Assembly: GCA_019426215.1 (NCBI GenBank)
Contig: CM033403.1
Location: forward strand, 1,493,001 to 1,557,000
Source: Buddleja alternifolia
Taxonomy: Eukaryota > Streptophyta > Magnoliopsida > Lamiales > Scrophulariaceae
Direction of reading: 5' to 3'
DNA: 64,000 nucleotides
The position numbers and the translations under genes are program-made. The notes under the pieces are model-generated. The model had not been told where the DNA came from. It ran no database searches and was given only the letters and a program-made list of their open reading frames with translations. Each line of letters starts with the position of its first letter. The first letter of the stretch is position 1. Below, one piece after another: positions 30,739 through 39,434 of this stretch.

Positions 30739-31430
30739 AACGCCCAAGTGGGCATCCATAAGGCTTGGTTTAGTTAGGTTATTTATTTTCTAGTGTAGTA
30801 TAAATATACTACTTAGTGAAAATTAACCTAAGCCTCAGAGTTATGCCAATCTGAGTATTTTTTAGAAAATGAAAATAAATACTGAGTTTTGATTTAATTT
30901 AGAAGCAATATTATAATTCAATGTAGATAAATCTAAATTAGTAAGTACCAAAAAATATCAAAACAATTAGTAAATAAAAAAAAATTGAAAGAAAAAAATA
31001 TTAGTAAGTTGTCAAAAAAAAAATCAAATCAATTAGTAAATTATGGAGAAATATATTAAAAGAAAAAAAGTAACGGAAGTTATTCATAGGAGGGTTGAAT
31101 GTGAGATTTTATTATAAGATGGACGTGTCTGTTATATGATTCAATAAAGTGGATTGCGTTGAATTACACTAAATGAAGAGAATGTTGATGTGATTAACCC
31201 TTTTTAATTTATTTTTTATTTTTAAAAATCAGGGATAAGATTTACATTTTACACTTTTTATGACGCTTGACTTACGGCTGTTAGCTAGAGGAGGTTTAAT
31301 ATAAAATTTTATTATAAAAGGGTGGTGTTTATTGTGGATCAACAAGGAGACTGTACTGTAATTACACTAAATAAAAAGATAGTAGAAGTCATTTAACCTT
31401 TTTCTCAATGAAACATGATAATACCATTGG
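30739..31430. other. AT-rich spacer with an imperfect ~125-bp duplication
   Basis: No gene. Two related blocks at about 31090-31205 and 31285-31400 share GAGATTTTATTATAAGATGG / AAAATTTTATTATAAAAGGG, TGAATTACACTAAATGAAGA / GTAATTACACTAAATAAAAA and a following TTAACC. Small stems (GCCCGGAAGGGC, GCCCAAGTGGGC) lie at 30721-30755, where copia 2 similarity ends. Confidence 0.5.
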
Positions 31431-31533
31431 GCAGAGTACATCAAGAATTATTCATGTAAGAACCTCACGATTTTATTTTATTTTAAATTTAATAAAGAAA
31501 GTTTAGAAGTCACTTGCGTCTAGGAAGCTTTTA

Positions 31534-31986
31534 GGCTCTGTTTGGATGTGTTTTTAGTTCACTTTCAACCATCATTTTCTAAAATATATGAGGGAACGAG
31601 TGTTTTGATTTTTGTGCGAGAAAGTTAAAAAAATTACGTGTGTTTGATTGTGTTTTTAAAAATGGTTGAAATTGGTAATTGTGATGTGTGAAATGATTGA
31701 AAAATAATGATTAAATGAACAGTGTTGAATTTAAAAATTTAAAGGAGATGATAGAGAAAGATTTAAAAAATTGAAAGGATATGTTAGAGAAAAGTGATAA
31801 AAAGAAATTGTAAGATGTGTGATGTGAAATATAATTTTACAGAAATGATTGAAATATTTTAGGAACGTGAAAACGAGAATAACAATGAGACTATTTTCAG
31901 TCAAAAACGGTGTAAAATGTGCATTTTTATTTTTATAGGAAAATAAAAATAAAAAAAGTAATTTAAAAACACAAACAAACAGGCCC
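31534..31986. mobile_element. Tourist/PIF-type MITE
   Basis: The ends are GGCTCTGTTTGGATGTG and, read on the other strand, GGGCCTGTTTGTTTGTG. TTA flanks both sides (31531-31533 and 31987-31989). Copy 1 of the surrounding duplication (around 4657) lacks it. 453 bp, no coding capacity. Confidence 0.88.
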
Positions 31987-32056
31987 TTAAATTTTTTAAA
32001 ACACATGAAGAAATGACTCAGCTTGATTAGAAAGTGTTGGACAAGGCCTTGGCCTT

Positions 32057-32278
32057 ACAGACTAATAAGACATTAGTGACAATAATTTTAGCTTTCATTC
32101 TATTTGTGTTGTTATTAAATTATTATTATAGATATTACTAATTGTCAGCAGAGACAACTTTTAAAAAAACTCCTCTTGTGACAAAACATAATTTAATGTT
32201 ACTCATTATGTATATATAGTGATAATTTTAATATTATCACTTTAAATTTTGTCACTACTGTTACATTTTGTTGTAGTG
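32057..32278. mobile_element. Degenerate CACTA-like MITE (tentative)
   Basis: Its right end reads CACTACAACAAAAT on the minus strand, the typical CACTA terminus, followed inward by GTAACAGTAGTGACAAAATT. The left end has the related ACATTAGTGACAATAATTTT. Copy 1 of the duplication has no such block. No clear 3-bp TSD, and the left boundary is uncertain. Confidence 0.45.
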
Positions 32279-32352
32279 CATGTGTAGTAAAAAAAAAATT
32301 GTTATTAAAGTGATGGATCCACCAAAGTGTTCAAGTCGTATTGTGTCAGATT

Positions 32353-32520
32353 AGGGATGTATGTAAACCCAACTTGGCAAAATTTCTTGGTTTGAACTCG
32401 ATCTCGAAGAGCTTTTTTTTAAGGACTCAAACTCGAGCTCTTAGGGGTAGAAACAGCTCCGCTCGAGCTCCCTTTAATTAAATATATATTATTATTATTA
32501 TTATATTAATATCATATTAG
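32353..32520. mobile_element. Probable degraded GAGCTC-rich MITE
   Basis: It is absent from copy 1, where CGTGTTGG joins TTATTAGGAGCTTGC directly. It starts TTAGGGATGTATGTAAACCC and has CTCGAGCTC words like the hAT MITE at 32701, but no intact right end. Confidence 0.4.
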
Positions 32521-32700
32521 ATATTACTTATTAGCAGCTTGCAAGCCGAAACAAAAATAATGGAACTCGAGATCGAGCTCGAATTAATCTATTTACGAAC
32601 CAGTTCGACTCAAACACACTGTTAACAGGAGATCTTCCCAGGGTATCGCTACTTTTTATATAGCCACAACTTTAACTTTTTTGTTTTAAATCACTTCCAT

Positions 32701-33041
32701 ATAGGGGTGAAAGACGAACGAAACTACTTGATACTCGGCTCGAGCTCGATCGCCAAAAGCTCGTTTGAGCTCGGTTCGTTAACTTATCAAACCAAGTTTT
32801 AACAACTTTTTGTGTTTGATAAGTTTTGAAGCTCGGCTAGATTAATAAAAAAATAATAAAAATATGTATAAAAAAAATCAAACTACTCGAGCTCGACTCG
32901 TGTTCGGCTCGTTTAAAGATCGTTTGAGCTCAGCTCGATTACTAATCAAACAAGCACAAACACAAACTTTGAAGATCGATTGTATTTCAAACAAACTTGA
33001 ACAACATCTCGTTCGGTTCGACTCGACTAGTTTACACCCCT
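32701..33041. mobile_element. hAT-type MITE (GAGCTCG-rich)
   Basis: The inverted ends are TAGGGGTGAAA and, on the other strand, TAGGGGTGTAAA. The flanks ACTTCCAT / ACTTCTAT form an 8-bp imperfect TSD. The empty site in copy 1 (CTCTTCTATGC at about 4981-4991) supports the boundaries. The interior is rich in GAGCTCGGCTCG-like words, typical of a widespread plant family. Confidence 0.85.
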
Positions 33042-33365
33042 ACTTCTATGCTTGTTTTCCAAGTCAGACTTTTGGGAAAATGTTATTTTTGTTTTAAAAG
33101 GACTTCGTTTATTTCAAATTTAGTCTCATAAATTTCAGTTGCACTTTTGATCCCATATGACTGAAAAAATTGCACTTTTGATCCCTGACATTAAGAAAAA
33201 TGGCGAGCCTCATTCACACAACCTTGTCTTAGAAATACAAAAAAAAAAAAAAAAAAAAAAATTCAAGAAGGAATTCAAATATTTATAAAATAAAATAAAA
33301 AACAAAGAAAAATAAAAAAACCATCCCCATCGACATCTTCAACCCCAACCCCGTCGCCCCGTACT

Positions 33366-33843
33366 CAGGGGCGGATCTACATATGCTTGAGGGGGGGGCA
33401 GTGCCACCCACTGAAAACAAAATTTCTTTTATAATATATACATATTTTTTAATTTTTAATTGTAAATTACATTTGTGCCCCCCCTCAAATTATTAAGTGC
33501 CCCCCCTCAATTTTGAAAGTATTAAATGCCCCCCCTCAATTTTGAAAAATCATTTTTTTACCTTCCAAATTTTTTTATATTTGAATTTCGCCCCCCTCAA
33601 GATCGAAAAATATCACGTTTTATCCCTTTACTTTGAGTTCACCCCCTAAAACCCAAAATTCTGGCTATAACAAAAGAAGTATAAAAGTATAAATTATGTC
33701 AAAAGTTGTAATTGAACCTAATTAGTTATTATATTTCCCCCCATAAATATAGCGTACCGTACCACGGGGGGCAAGCCCCCCGCACCCCCCCTGGGTAAAG
33801 TTCCTAGTGCCCCCACTGAACTCAAATCTTGGATCCACCACTG
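33366..33843. mobile_element. hAT-type MITE, perfect 8-bp TSD
   Basis: The ends are CAGGGGCGGATCTAC and, on the other strand, CAGTGGTGGATCCAAG. CCCGTACT is repeated exactly on both sides (33358-33365, 33844-33851). The interior has CCCCCCTCAA words and no coding frame. Confidence 0.93.
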
Positions 33844-34289
33844 CCCGTACTTGTCTTTGGAAAGCCTCTAATTCAATTCCTTGCCCAGTGGGTTTCATGG
33901 AGTGAATGACTGATCACGTCGTCTGCTCGAAATTGAAAATCTAAAACTTGAAGAGGATGATGATGCCTCTTGAAAATCTGTTGCTGGCATTTATGAGATT
34001 ATATAAATTCAATTTCTCCAAAATAAAAATTGAAAAATCAGACCTCAATTGCACTTGAAACAGTACAAAGCTTCGAAAAACAAAAAAAAAACGGGATACC
34101 AAATTAAATCAGCTGTAAAAATATAATAATCAAGAAACCTAACAAAAATTCAAACAAAACACAGGGAAAAAAAAGTAGAAAAATCGAATCAATTTCGAAG
34201 AATTTTCGCAAAGGTGCAACGGAGGTGTAATTGATGGCGATTGCCGGCAAGCAAAAGTCGGTGGAGGCCAACGGTGCTATGATGGTTGG

Positions 34290-34944
34290 CAGGGACGGAG
34301 CCAGGAATTATATTGAGGGAGGGCGAGAATTTTGTGAGTTTCATTCACCCGGTAGCGAAGGATTGTATGGGAGTGTCTCCGCTGTACGGTACGCTATATG
34401 TATGCGAAAAAAATGGAGGATTAGGTTTAGTAAGAACACTTTTAATATACTTTGTACTTTATATCTCTTTTGTTAATAGTGCAATTCTCTTATCCTCTCC
34501 CGTGGACGTAGGCAATTGTCGAACCACATAAAAATAATATTTGTTACATTTTTCAAAACTAATTAAATAAAATATAGTTTTAAATCTAAAATTGAAAATG
34601 GTCCTCATATTAAATAAAACAAAATATCAAAAGCCTAAGAAGTATGTTTGGGGGGGATAGTTGAAGGAAAAAATTTAAAGTCATAACTCATAAGTCAAAT
34701 TTATTGGGCTGTTATGAATGATGGATATATACAAAATTGGAACTACAATTTAGCTTGATATTTGGATATATGAGCCAAAATATATACTTTTAATCCATTT
34801 GAATTTAAAAGTGGGCTAGCTACTTTACAAATTACCATATATGAGTTATTCTTTAGTTTATTAGGGATATAAATTAAGTTTGCAATTTTTGAGGGGGGTG
34901 GGGGGGGGGGTAGCACCCACCAGGCCCCCCTCCCTCCGTCCCTG
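34290..34944. mobile_element. hAT-type non-autonomous element
   Basis: The ends are CAGGGACGGAGCC and, inverted, CAGGGACGGAGGG. The flanks ATGGTTGG / ATGGTGGG form an 8-bp TSD with one mismatch (34282-34289, 34945-34952). It contains a G-run (34894-34910). No transposase. Confidence 0.88.
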
Positions 34945-35285
34945 ATGGTGGGGGCGGCGGTGTGGAGGTGTCGATTGATGGATAGAGCTGGGCGTGGGGA
35001 TTGGAGATGGGTGCTTTTTCTCTTTTCTTTCTTTTTTAAATTTTATTTATTTTATAAATACTTTGAAGTTTATTTTAATTTAATTTTGAATTCCCTTTTT
35101 TTTTTTTTTGTATTTTCTGGGATAATGGTGCGTTAGTTGCCCTCGCTTTTTTCCTTCCAGTTTTTGACGGTTGGAACCAAAAGTGCAACTTTTTTAGTCC
35201 TGCGAAACCAAAAATGCAACTGAAATTCTAATGAGACGGAATCTGAAATGAGTGAAATTCTATGGACCAAAAGTAAAATTTTCCC

Positions 35286-35638
35286 TAAAACTTTTTTAAA
35301 TTAATTTTTGGTATAGTTTTATATCAGTTGGTCTATCAAAAATGAAAACGGGTTGAACTTATATATTTCTCGTTAAAATATAATAACAGTTTGCCCCTGC
35401 CTCGAAACTCTTACACGAGATCTCCTATTTCAAAATAATGTTACATATGAGAGGAATATGCAATGTAATAGTGTTACATATTGTATTGCATATGATGCCT
35501 ACACGATAAATGTATATAATTCATATTAAATTTTAAATTCAAGAAATTATTTTATACACATGATGTTTATATATTATATGGAATAAGAAATTATAACACG
35601 TTTTGCAATAGGTCCAAACCCTGAAACTATGTTCTCAC
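35286..35638. other. Spacer
   Basis: AT-rich, nothing recognised. Confidence 0.5.
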
Positions 35639-36539
35639 CAGTGTTATTAAAACCGGACCGGTTAGAACCGGAACCGGCCACTAAAACGGTCCGGTTAAGT
35701 CAAAAAACTGTTCAGGGTCAAAACCGGTGGTAAAGTTGATGAACCGAGCGGTTCTTACATAAAAAATGTTAATCGATGACAGCTCGTTGCCGTGGCTCTC
35801 CGCCTTCTGCTCAATGGAGGAAATGATTCTCCAGGAGGCGCGTCGGGCGCCGATGGTTGTTAGCCCCTACATTTTCATCGTTTACGTTCTTGTAGGCGAC
35901 GGAGAGGAGGTTGCGCTCCTCCACGGAGAGCTCATCACCGTCGATGACGCCGACGACCTTCTCCATGAAGTCAGCCATCTATTCGTAGCGCTCCGCCTGC
36001 TATGCAAGCTTCGCCATGTACACCTTCTCCTCCCGTGGGGACGCCATTAGCCGGAATTATTGAGAGAAATGACAGAGAATGACAGAGATTTTGATTTCTA
36101 GAGAGAGAAACTTTGAGATAGAGAGAGAGAGGGGAAAAATATGAGGCGGCAACTTTTGTTCTTTGGAATCTGGTTGTAGTTATTACATTTTAGTCAAAAT
36201 TACATTTTAGTCCTAATACTTTCAGTCCTCTGTATATCATCATAATTATAGGGTAGCTTGATTTTAGGGAAGAAAAAGAAAAATCAAAGATTGAAGATGC
36301 ATATAGTAAGAGGTCTGATTATGTATGTTTAAGTAATAACATTTCTCTTTATATGTATGATTACGTAATGACATAAATTATTATTTTCATATTTTATAAA
36401 TTTAATAATATATTAATTATTATTCATTGCATAATTATGACATCACCGGTTCGACCGCGGTTGACCCAACGGTTGAACCGGTGACCCGTGAACCGGTCAC
36501 TTTTCCGGTTCGCTGTCCGGTCCGGTTTTCAGAACATTG
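35639..36539. mobile_element. hAT-type element carrying a 14-3-3 gene fragment
   Basis: The ends are CAGTGTTATTAAAACCGGAC and, on the other strand, CAATGTTCTGAAAACCGGAC. An exact 8-bp TSD GTTCTCAC lies on both sides (35631-35638, 36540-36547). The subterminal regions are dense in ACCGGTT words. It has no transposase. The centre holds a captured host-gene piece (35770-36047 plus CT-rich upstream sequence to about 36145). Confidence 0.92.
35770..36047 (-). pseudogene. Captured 14-3-3 protein gene fragment (N-terminus)
   Basis: Read from the ATG at 36047 on the minus strand: MASPREEKVYMAKLA, stop, QAERYE, stop, [27 protein letters not shown]. Then about 30 extra or altered bases and a frame change, then [18 protein letters not shown] and SHGNE. 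These are the highly conserved first helices of 14-3-3 phosphoserine-binding proteins, corresponding to the N-terminal ~80 of about 255 residues. The CT-rich stretch upstream (rc of 36060-36145) looks like the source gene's 5' UTR. Two stops and one frameshift. It lies wholly inside the hAT-type element, so it was captured, not duplicated in place. The plus-strand ORF here is a shadow. Confidence 0.9.
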
Positions 36540-36547
36540 GTTCTCAC

Positions 36548-37249
36548 TCCCTCCCTAAATTAAATGGCATGATAATAACATAAAGTTACCAATTTATTAA
36601 TAGCATTTAGTGTCAGTTTTGCTTTACTAGTCGCGGGACAAAATCAGGATTATTTTGTCTCCTATTTGTAACTTGATGATTTTACATGACAATATAGTTT
36701 GTTCCCTGATGTAAATGAAAAGAAAATGAGCTAGCAATTTCAAGGTGATTTTTTACATTTCTCTTCCCCAGAAATTATTTGCATGAGATTAATGTTTGAA
36801 CGATCAAACTTTAATTTATTAACATAACCTGCAGTTTAAACAAATGAAGCTTTGGTGCATGATGCGGCATGCACTGGCCTCCTTGCATACCGAATATCCT
36901 TGCGCGAGATATTTTTCAATTTGGCTGGAGCTGCATGGGTTTATCCTTAAAAGCCGCCTAGCTAAAGAGAGGGTACTTAAGCCTTAAGTCCCTCATCTAC
37001 ATTCGATGTGGAATAGTAATCTCAAACTCATCCGTATTCAAAACTAGTCTAGGCAAATTGATTAATGAGGAAAAGCACGGCCAGACAAAACATGTTAGAA
37101 ACAGATATATACATCACAAATTCAATCAATGCATAAGTATTAAACTATTTTAAAAAAAAAACACTATTCATTCAAATCAATAATCAAGACCTTACAATTT
37201 ATAATGCTCATCAAACGTAGTCATTATAAACCATGGGACATTATTTCCT
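36548..37249. other. Intergenic region downstream of the host gene
   Basis: AT-rich. No gene, RNA or element end recognised. Confidence 0.5.
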
Positions 37250-37255
37250 TTTATT
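37250..37255 (-). terminator. Candidate poly(A) signal of the basic 7S globulin-like gene
   Basis: AATAAA on the minus strand, about 67 bp after the stop codon. Confidence 0.5.
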
Positions 37256-37321
37256 ACATTTCCAAGAATTTGAAAATACAAACTTAACATCAAACTTAAC
37301 CATGCTCTCCAACGTACCAAT

Positions 37322-38629
37322 CTAGGTAGCTCTGAACTGGGAACAACTTGTATCACGCAACAACAGCGAAGAGCTAAACCCGAGCCTCGAAGAAGCTACA
37401 TCAAACTCAAGCAGATAATTCTCCAATTGATGTCCTCCCACAACTATTGATGTTGAAGGTCCCGTTAAATTCGTTTCACCGTCCACAAACGCAAGACAAA
37501 TTACGCCGTCACTAACTCTAACCATCGAGTTTGACCCGTAAAACCTCCAATAAACACTGTTGCTCTGTAATACAAAATCAATAATTGGCACCTGAGGCCC
37601 TGTTTTTGAGCTAGCAATAGTTTTGGAATCAAAGCAAGCACCAAAAGGAGCTACAGATGAAACTCTTGTAATATTCTTGGCTGCAGCAGCCTTAACAAAC
37701 TCATTTATCAAAGCCGTGTAGATTGATCTGTGTAAACCAGTATAAGGCCTCACGGTTCGAATACTCGTCCCTCCAGCTCCAGTATTCTTGTTAATGGATA
37801 ATAGAGTTTTGTTTAAAGAGAGCGTTTTCTCACCAACTCTAATGGACTTGACATTGATAAAATACTCGGCTGTCAAATTCCCTATCACTTCATTCATATC
37901 AGTGCTCACAGGGTTTCTAATCAATGGTGTTGTGAGAAGCTTCTTGGAGATTTCTTCAAACGGAGTTTTGTAGTTTCCCTGGCCAATGATCATATTCCCA
38001 TTATTATTGCCAGAGGAGGGGATGCAGAGCGCGAATTTCTGTCGAATTTTGAAAGTTGATGCCAGTCGTGCTTGTAGTGAAATCCTGGTCCTGCCTAGGC
38101 CAATCAATCCAGCAGTTGCTGCAGACAGACCTTGACGTAGAACAGGAAGTGAGAATTGGAAGGGAAAATCATTCACCCTGTATTGGTCCCCACGTGTCGA
38201 ATACACGCGCAAAACATCCTGGCCCAGGCCGCTGTACACCTGCGTGCCCGTGAAAGGGTTTAGGGCATAGTCAGAGCACGTATTGTTGGTGCATCCGGGC
38301 ACGGGTGGGGACAAGTAGCAGAAGATGCATCCGACTCCATTGGCAATCCGACATTGTTGGGTCCCACATAGAATTGGACGGTAGGAGGAGGCTGCATTGA
38401 AATAGTTGAGGTCGTGAAACCAGGCGAATTTGGCACCAAGATCAATCACCACATTGAATGAAGTGCTATTGGAGCCTATTTGGATGTTGGTGTAATATTG
38501 ATTAGTTGTGTCATCTTTGTTGATGGGAAATATGAAAGCTTTGGGTTTACGAGGGCTTTGGGCATTTGAAAGGGAAGACAACAAAAGCAAGGAGAAAAGG
38601 AAGATAGATAGAGTAGTAGAAGGGGCCAT
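37322..38629 (-). CDS. Basic 7S globulin / EDGP-like pepsin-fold protein (TAXI family)
   Basis: A 435-residue intron-less frame from the ATG at 38629. Residues 1 to about 23 are a signal peptide (hydrophobic SIFLFSLLLLSS, cut near SNA-QS), so it is secreted or enters the endomembrane system. Two lobes of the A1 pepsin fold follow. The first-lobe site reads VIDLGAKFAW (Asp kept, usual DTG/DSG changed to DLG). The second-lobe site reads AGGTSIRTV where active enzymes have D[ST]G. A Cys-rich stretch (CGTQQC, GCIFC, GCTNNTCSDYA) fits the family's disulfides. Several N-glycosylation sequons (NNT, NLT, NKT, NIT). Length and lack of introns match EDGP, xylanase-inhibitor and GIP-type proteins, which bind or inhibit microbial cell-wall enzymes and are usually catalytically dead. 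The exact target is not deducible. It is the only intact host gene seen here. Confidence 0.9.
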   Translation of the reverse strand: MAPSTTLSIFLFSLLLLSSLSNAQSPRKPKAFIFPINKDDTTNQYYTNIQIGSNSTSFNVVIDLGAKFAWFHDLNYFNAASSYRPILCGTQQCRIANGVGCIFCYLSPPVPGCTNNTCSDYALNPFTGTQVYSGLGQDVLRVYSTRGDQYRVNDFPFQFSLPVLRQGLSAATAGLIGLGRTRISLQARLASTFKIRQKFALCIPSSGNNNGNMIIGQGNYKTPFEEISKKLLTTPLIRNPVSTDMNEVIGNLTAEYFINVKSIRVGEKTLSLNKTLLSINKNTGAGGTSIRTVRPYTGLHRSIYTALINEFVKAAAAKNITRVSSVAPFGACFDSKTIASSKTGPQVPIIDFVLQSNSVYWRFYGSNSMVRVSDGVICLAFVDGETNLTGPSTSIVVGGHQLENYLLEFDVASSRLGFSSSLLLRDTSCSQFRAT

Positions 38630-38670
38630 TTTGTCAAGGAGTGATGCTTTTAGATCAATCTTCCACTTGC

Positions 38671-38679
38671 ATATTTATA
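38671..38679 (-). promoter_or_regulatory. TATA box of the basic 7S globulin-like gene
   Basis: CTATAAATATGC is read on the minus strand about 42 bp upstream of the ATG. This is a good plant TATA box and implies a very short 5' UTR. Confidence 0.65.
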
Positions 38680-38699
38680 GGTTGTAGTATTCATGTTCT

Positions 38700-38908
38700 A
38701 GTACCATAGATCTAGAGGAAGAGATAAGAAATATTAAAAATTGATTTGACTTGACTTGGGATGCCATATGACAGCAAATCACCATTATCATTTAGATCTC
38801 AGATTGTTTTGTTCAAGTCAAAATTGCCAACTTAAATGAACATTAAATATCAAAAGTCAATTTTTCGTATGCTTCTTGAGTGTGCATACACTATATATGT
38901 GGTATTAT

Positions 38909-38951
<43 letters not shown>

Positions 38952-39336
38952 TATATGTGGTTGTAATGTGTTATAATGTTAATGGGATCCGATGTAGCAC
39001 AGGTAGACATGTCCTTCGGTTACCCTAGTGACTAATATTATTCAAAATACAATTTTGACTTTGATTTGTGCACATCGATCCTTTAATTTGTTTAATTAGT
39101 TTTAGGGTAGTTTCAACTTCGATACGTGAAAAATAATCAAAACCTTAATATTAATAATAATGAACCAAAAAAATAGATAAATGTAGTGTGCTCGCTGCTT
39201 ATATAAGACCATAGATATTGTTTAAATACTTGAGGCGACTTCCTGTTCTCGAAGTAGACTTTCTATTACACAATTAATATTGCACACAAGATCCTATCTA
39301 GTTCCTAGTTTACGGCTTTACGCGCTAAATTAGTAG
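38700..39336. other. Upstream intergenic region with a TA microsatellite
   Basis: Contains (TA)n at 38912-38941 running into CACACACA (38942-38950). No gene recognised. Confidence 0.6.
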
Positions 39337-39434
39337 TGGCAACATGGATAAGATTTAGAGGTGGCAACATGGATAAAAGAGGTGGCAACATGGATAAAAG
39401 AGGTGGCAACATGGATAAAAGAGGTGGCAAAATG
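39337..39434 (+). repeat. 21-bp minisatellite
   Basis: GAGGTGGCAACATGGATAAA-type units of 21 bp occur about four times (starting near 39357, 39378, 39399, 39420), with a partial copy at 39335. The unit includes the terminal word of the surrounding inverted-repeat element. Confidence 0.88.

Larger units (their letters stand above)
31431..33073. other. Duplicated segment, copy 2, split by small elements
   Basis: It corresponds to 150-233 plus 4587-5012. Landmarks are AGAGTACATCAAG, TAAGAACCTC.CGATTTT, GTCTAGGAA.CTTTTA, AAGTGTTGGACAAGGC, CAAAGTGTTC, ATGGAACTCGAG and TTCTATGCTTGTTTTCCAAG. The extra blocks here (31534-31986, about 32057-32278, about 32353-32520, 32701-33041) have transposon-like ends and are absent from copy 1. 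Confidence 0.75.
33074..35285. mobile_element. Mutator-like long-TIR element
   Basis: About 130 bp at the left end (GGGAAAATGTTATTTTTG, CAGTTGCACTTTTGATCC) are inverted at about 35160-35285. The flanks CAGACTTTT / AAAACTTTT are a weak 9-bp TSD. It inserted in copy 2 exactly where similarity to copy 1 is lost. It holds two hAT-type elements (33366-33843, 34290-34944). Non-TE interior sequence at 33844-34289 and 34953-35100 includes a short GC-richer stretch starting with an ATG (34234) that could be a captured gene piece, but I do not recognise it. A run of about 20 or more A lies at 33239-33261. Confidence 0.7.

Noticed and set aside
31731..32006. 91-codon Phe/Leu-rich minus-strand ORF
   Set aside because: Lies across a MITE and low-complexity AT-rich sequence; no family resemblance.
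34231..34531. Two overlapping 81-codon ORFs
   Set aside because: They run across the left end of a hAT-type element into its interior; the junction shows they are fortuitous.
35766..36050. 94-codon plus-strand ORF
   Set aside because: Antisense to the 14-3-3 fragment, which is convincing on the minus strand.
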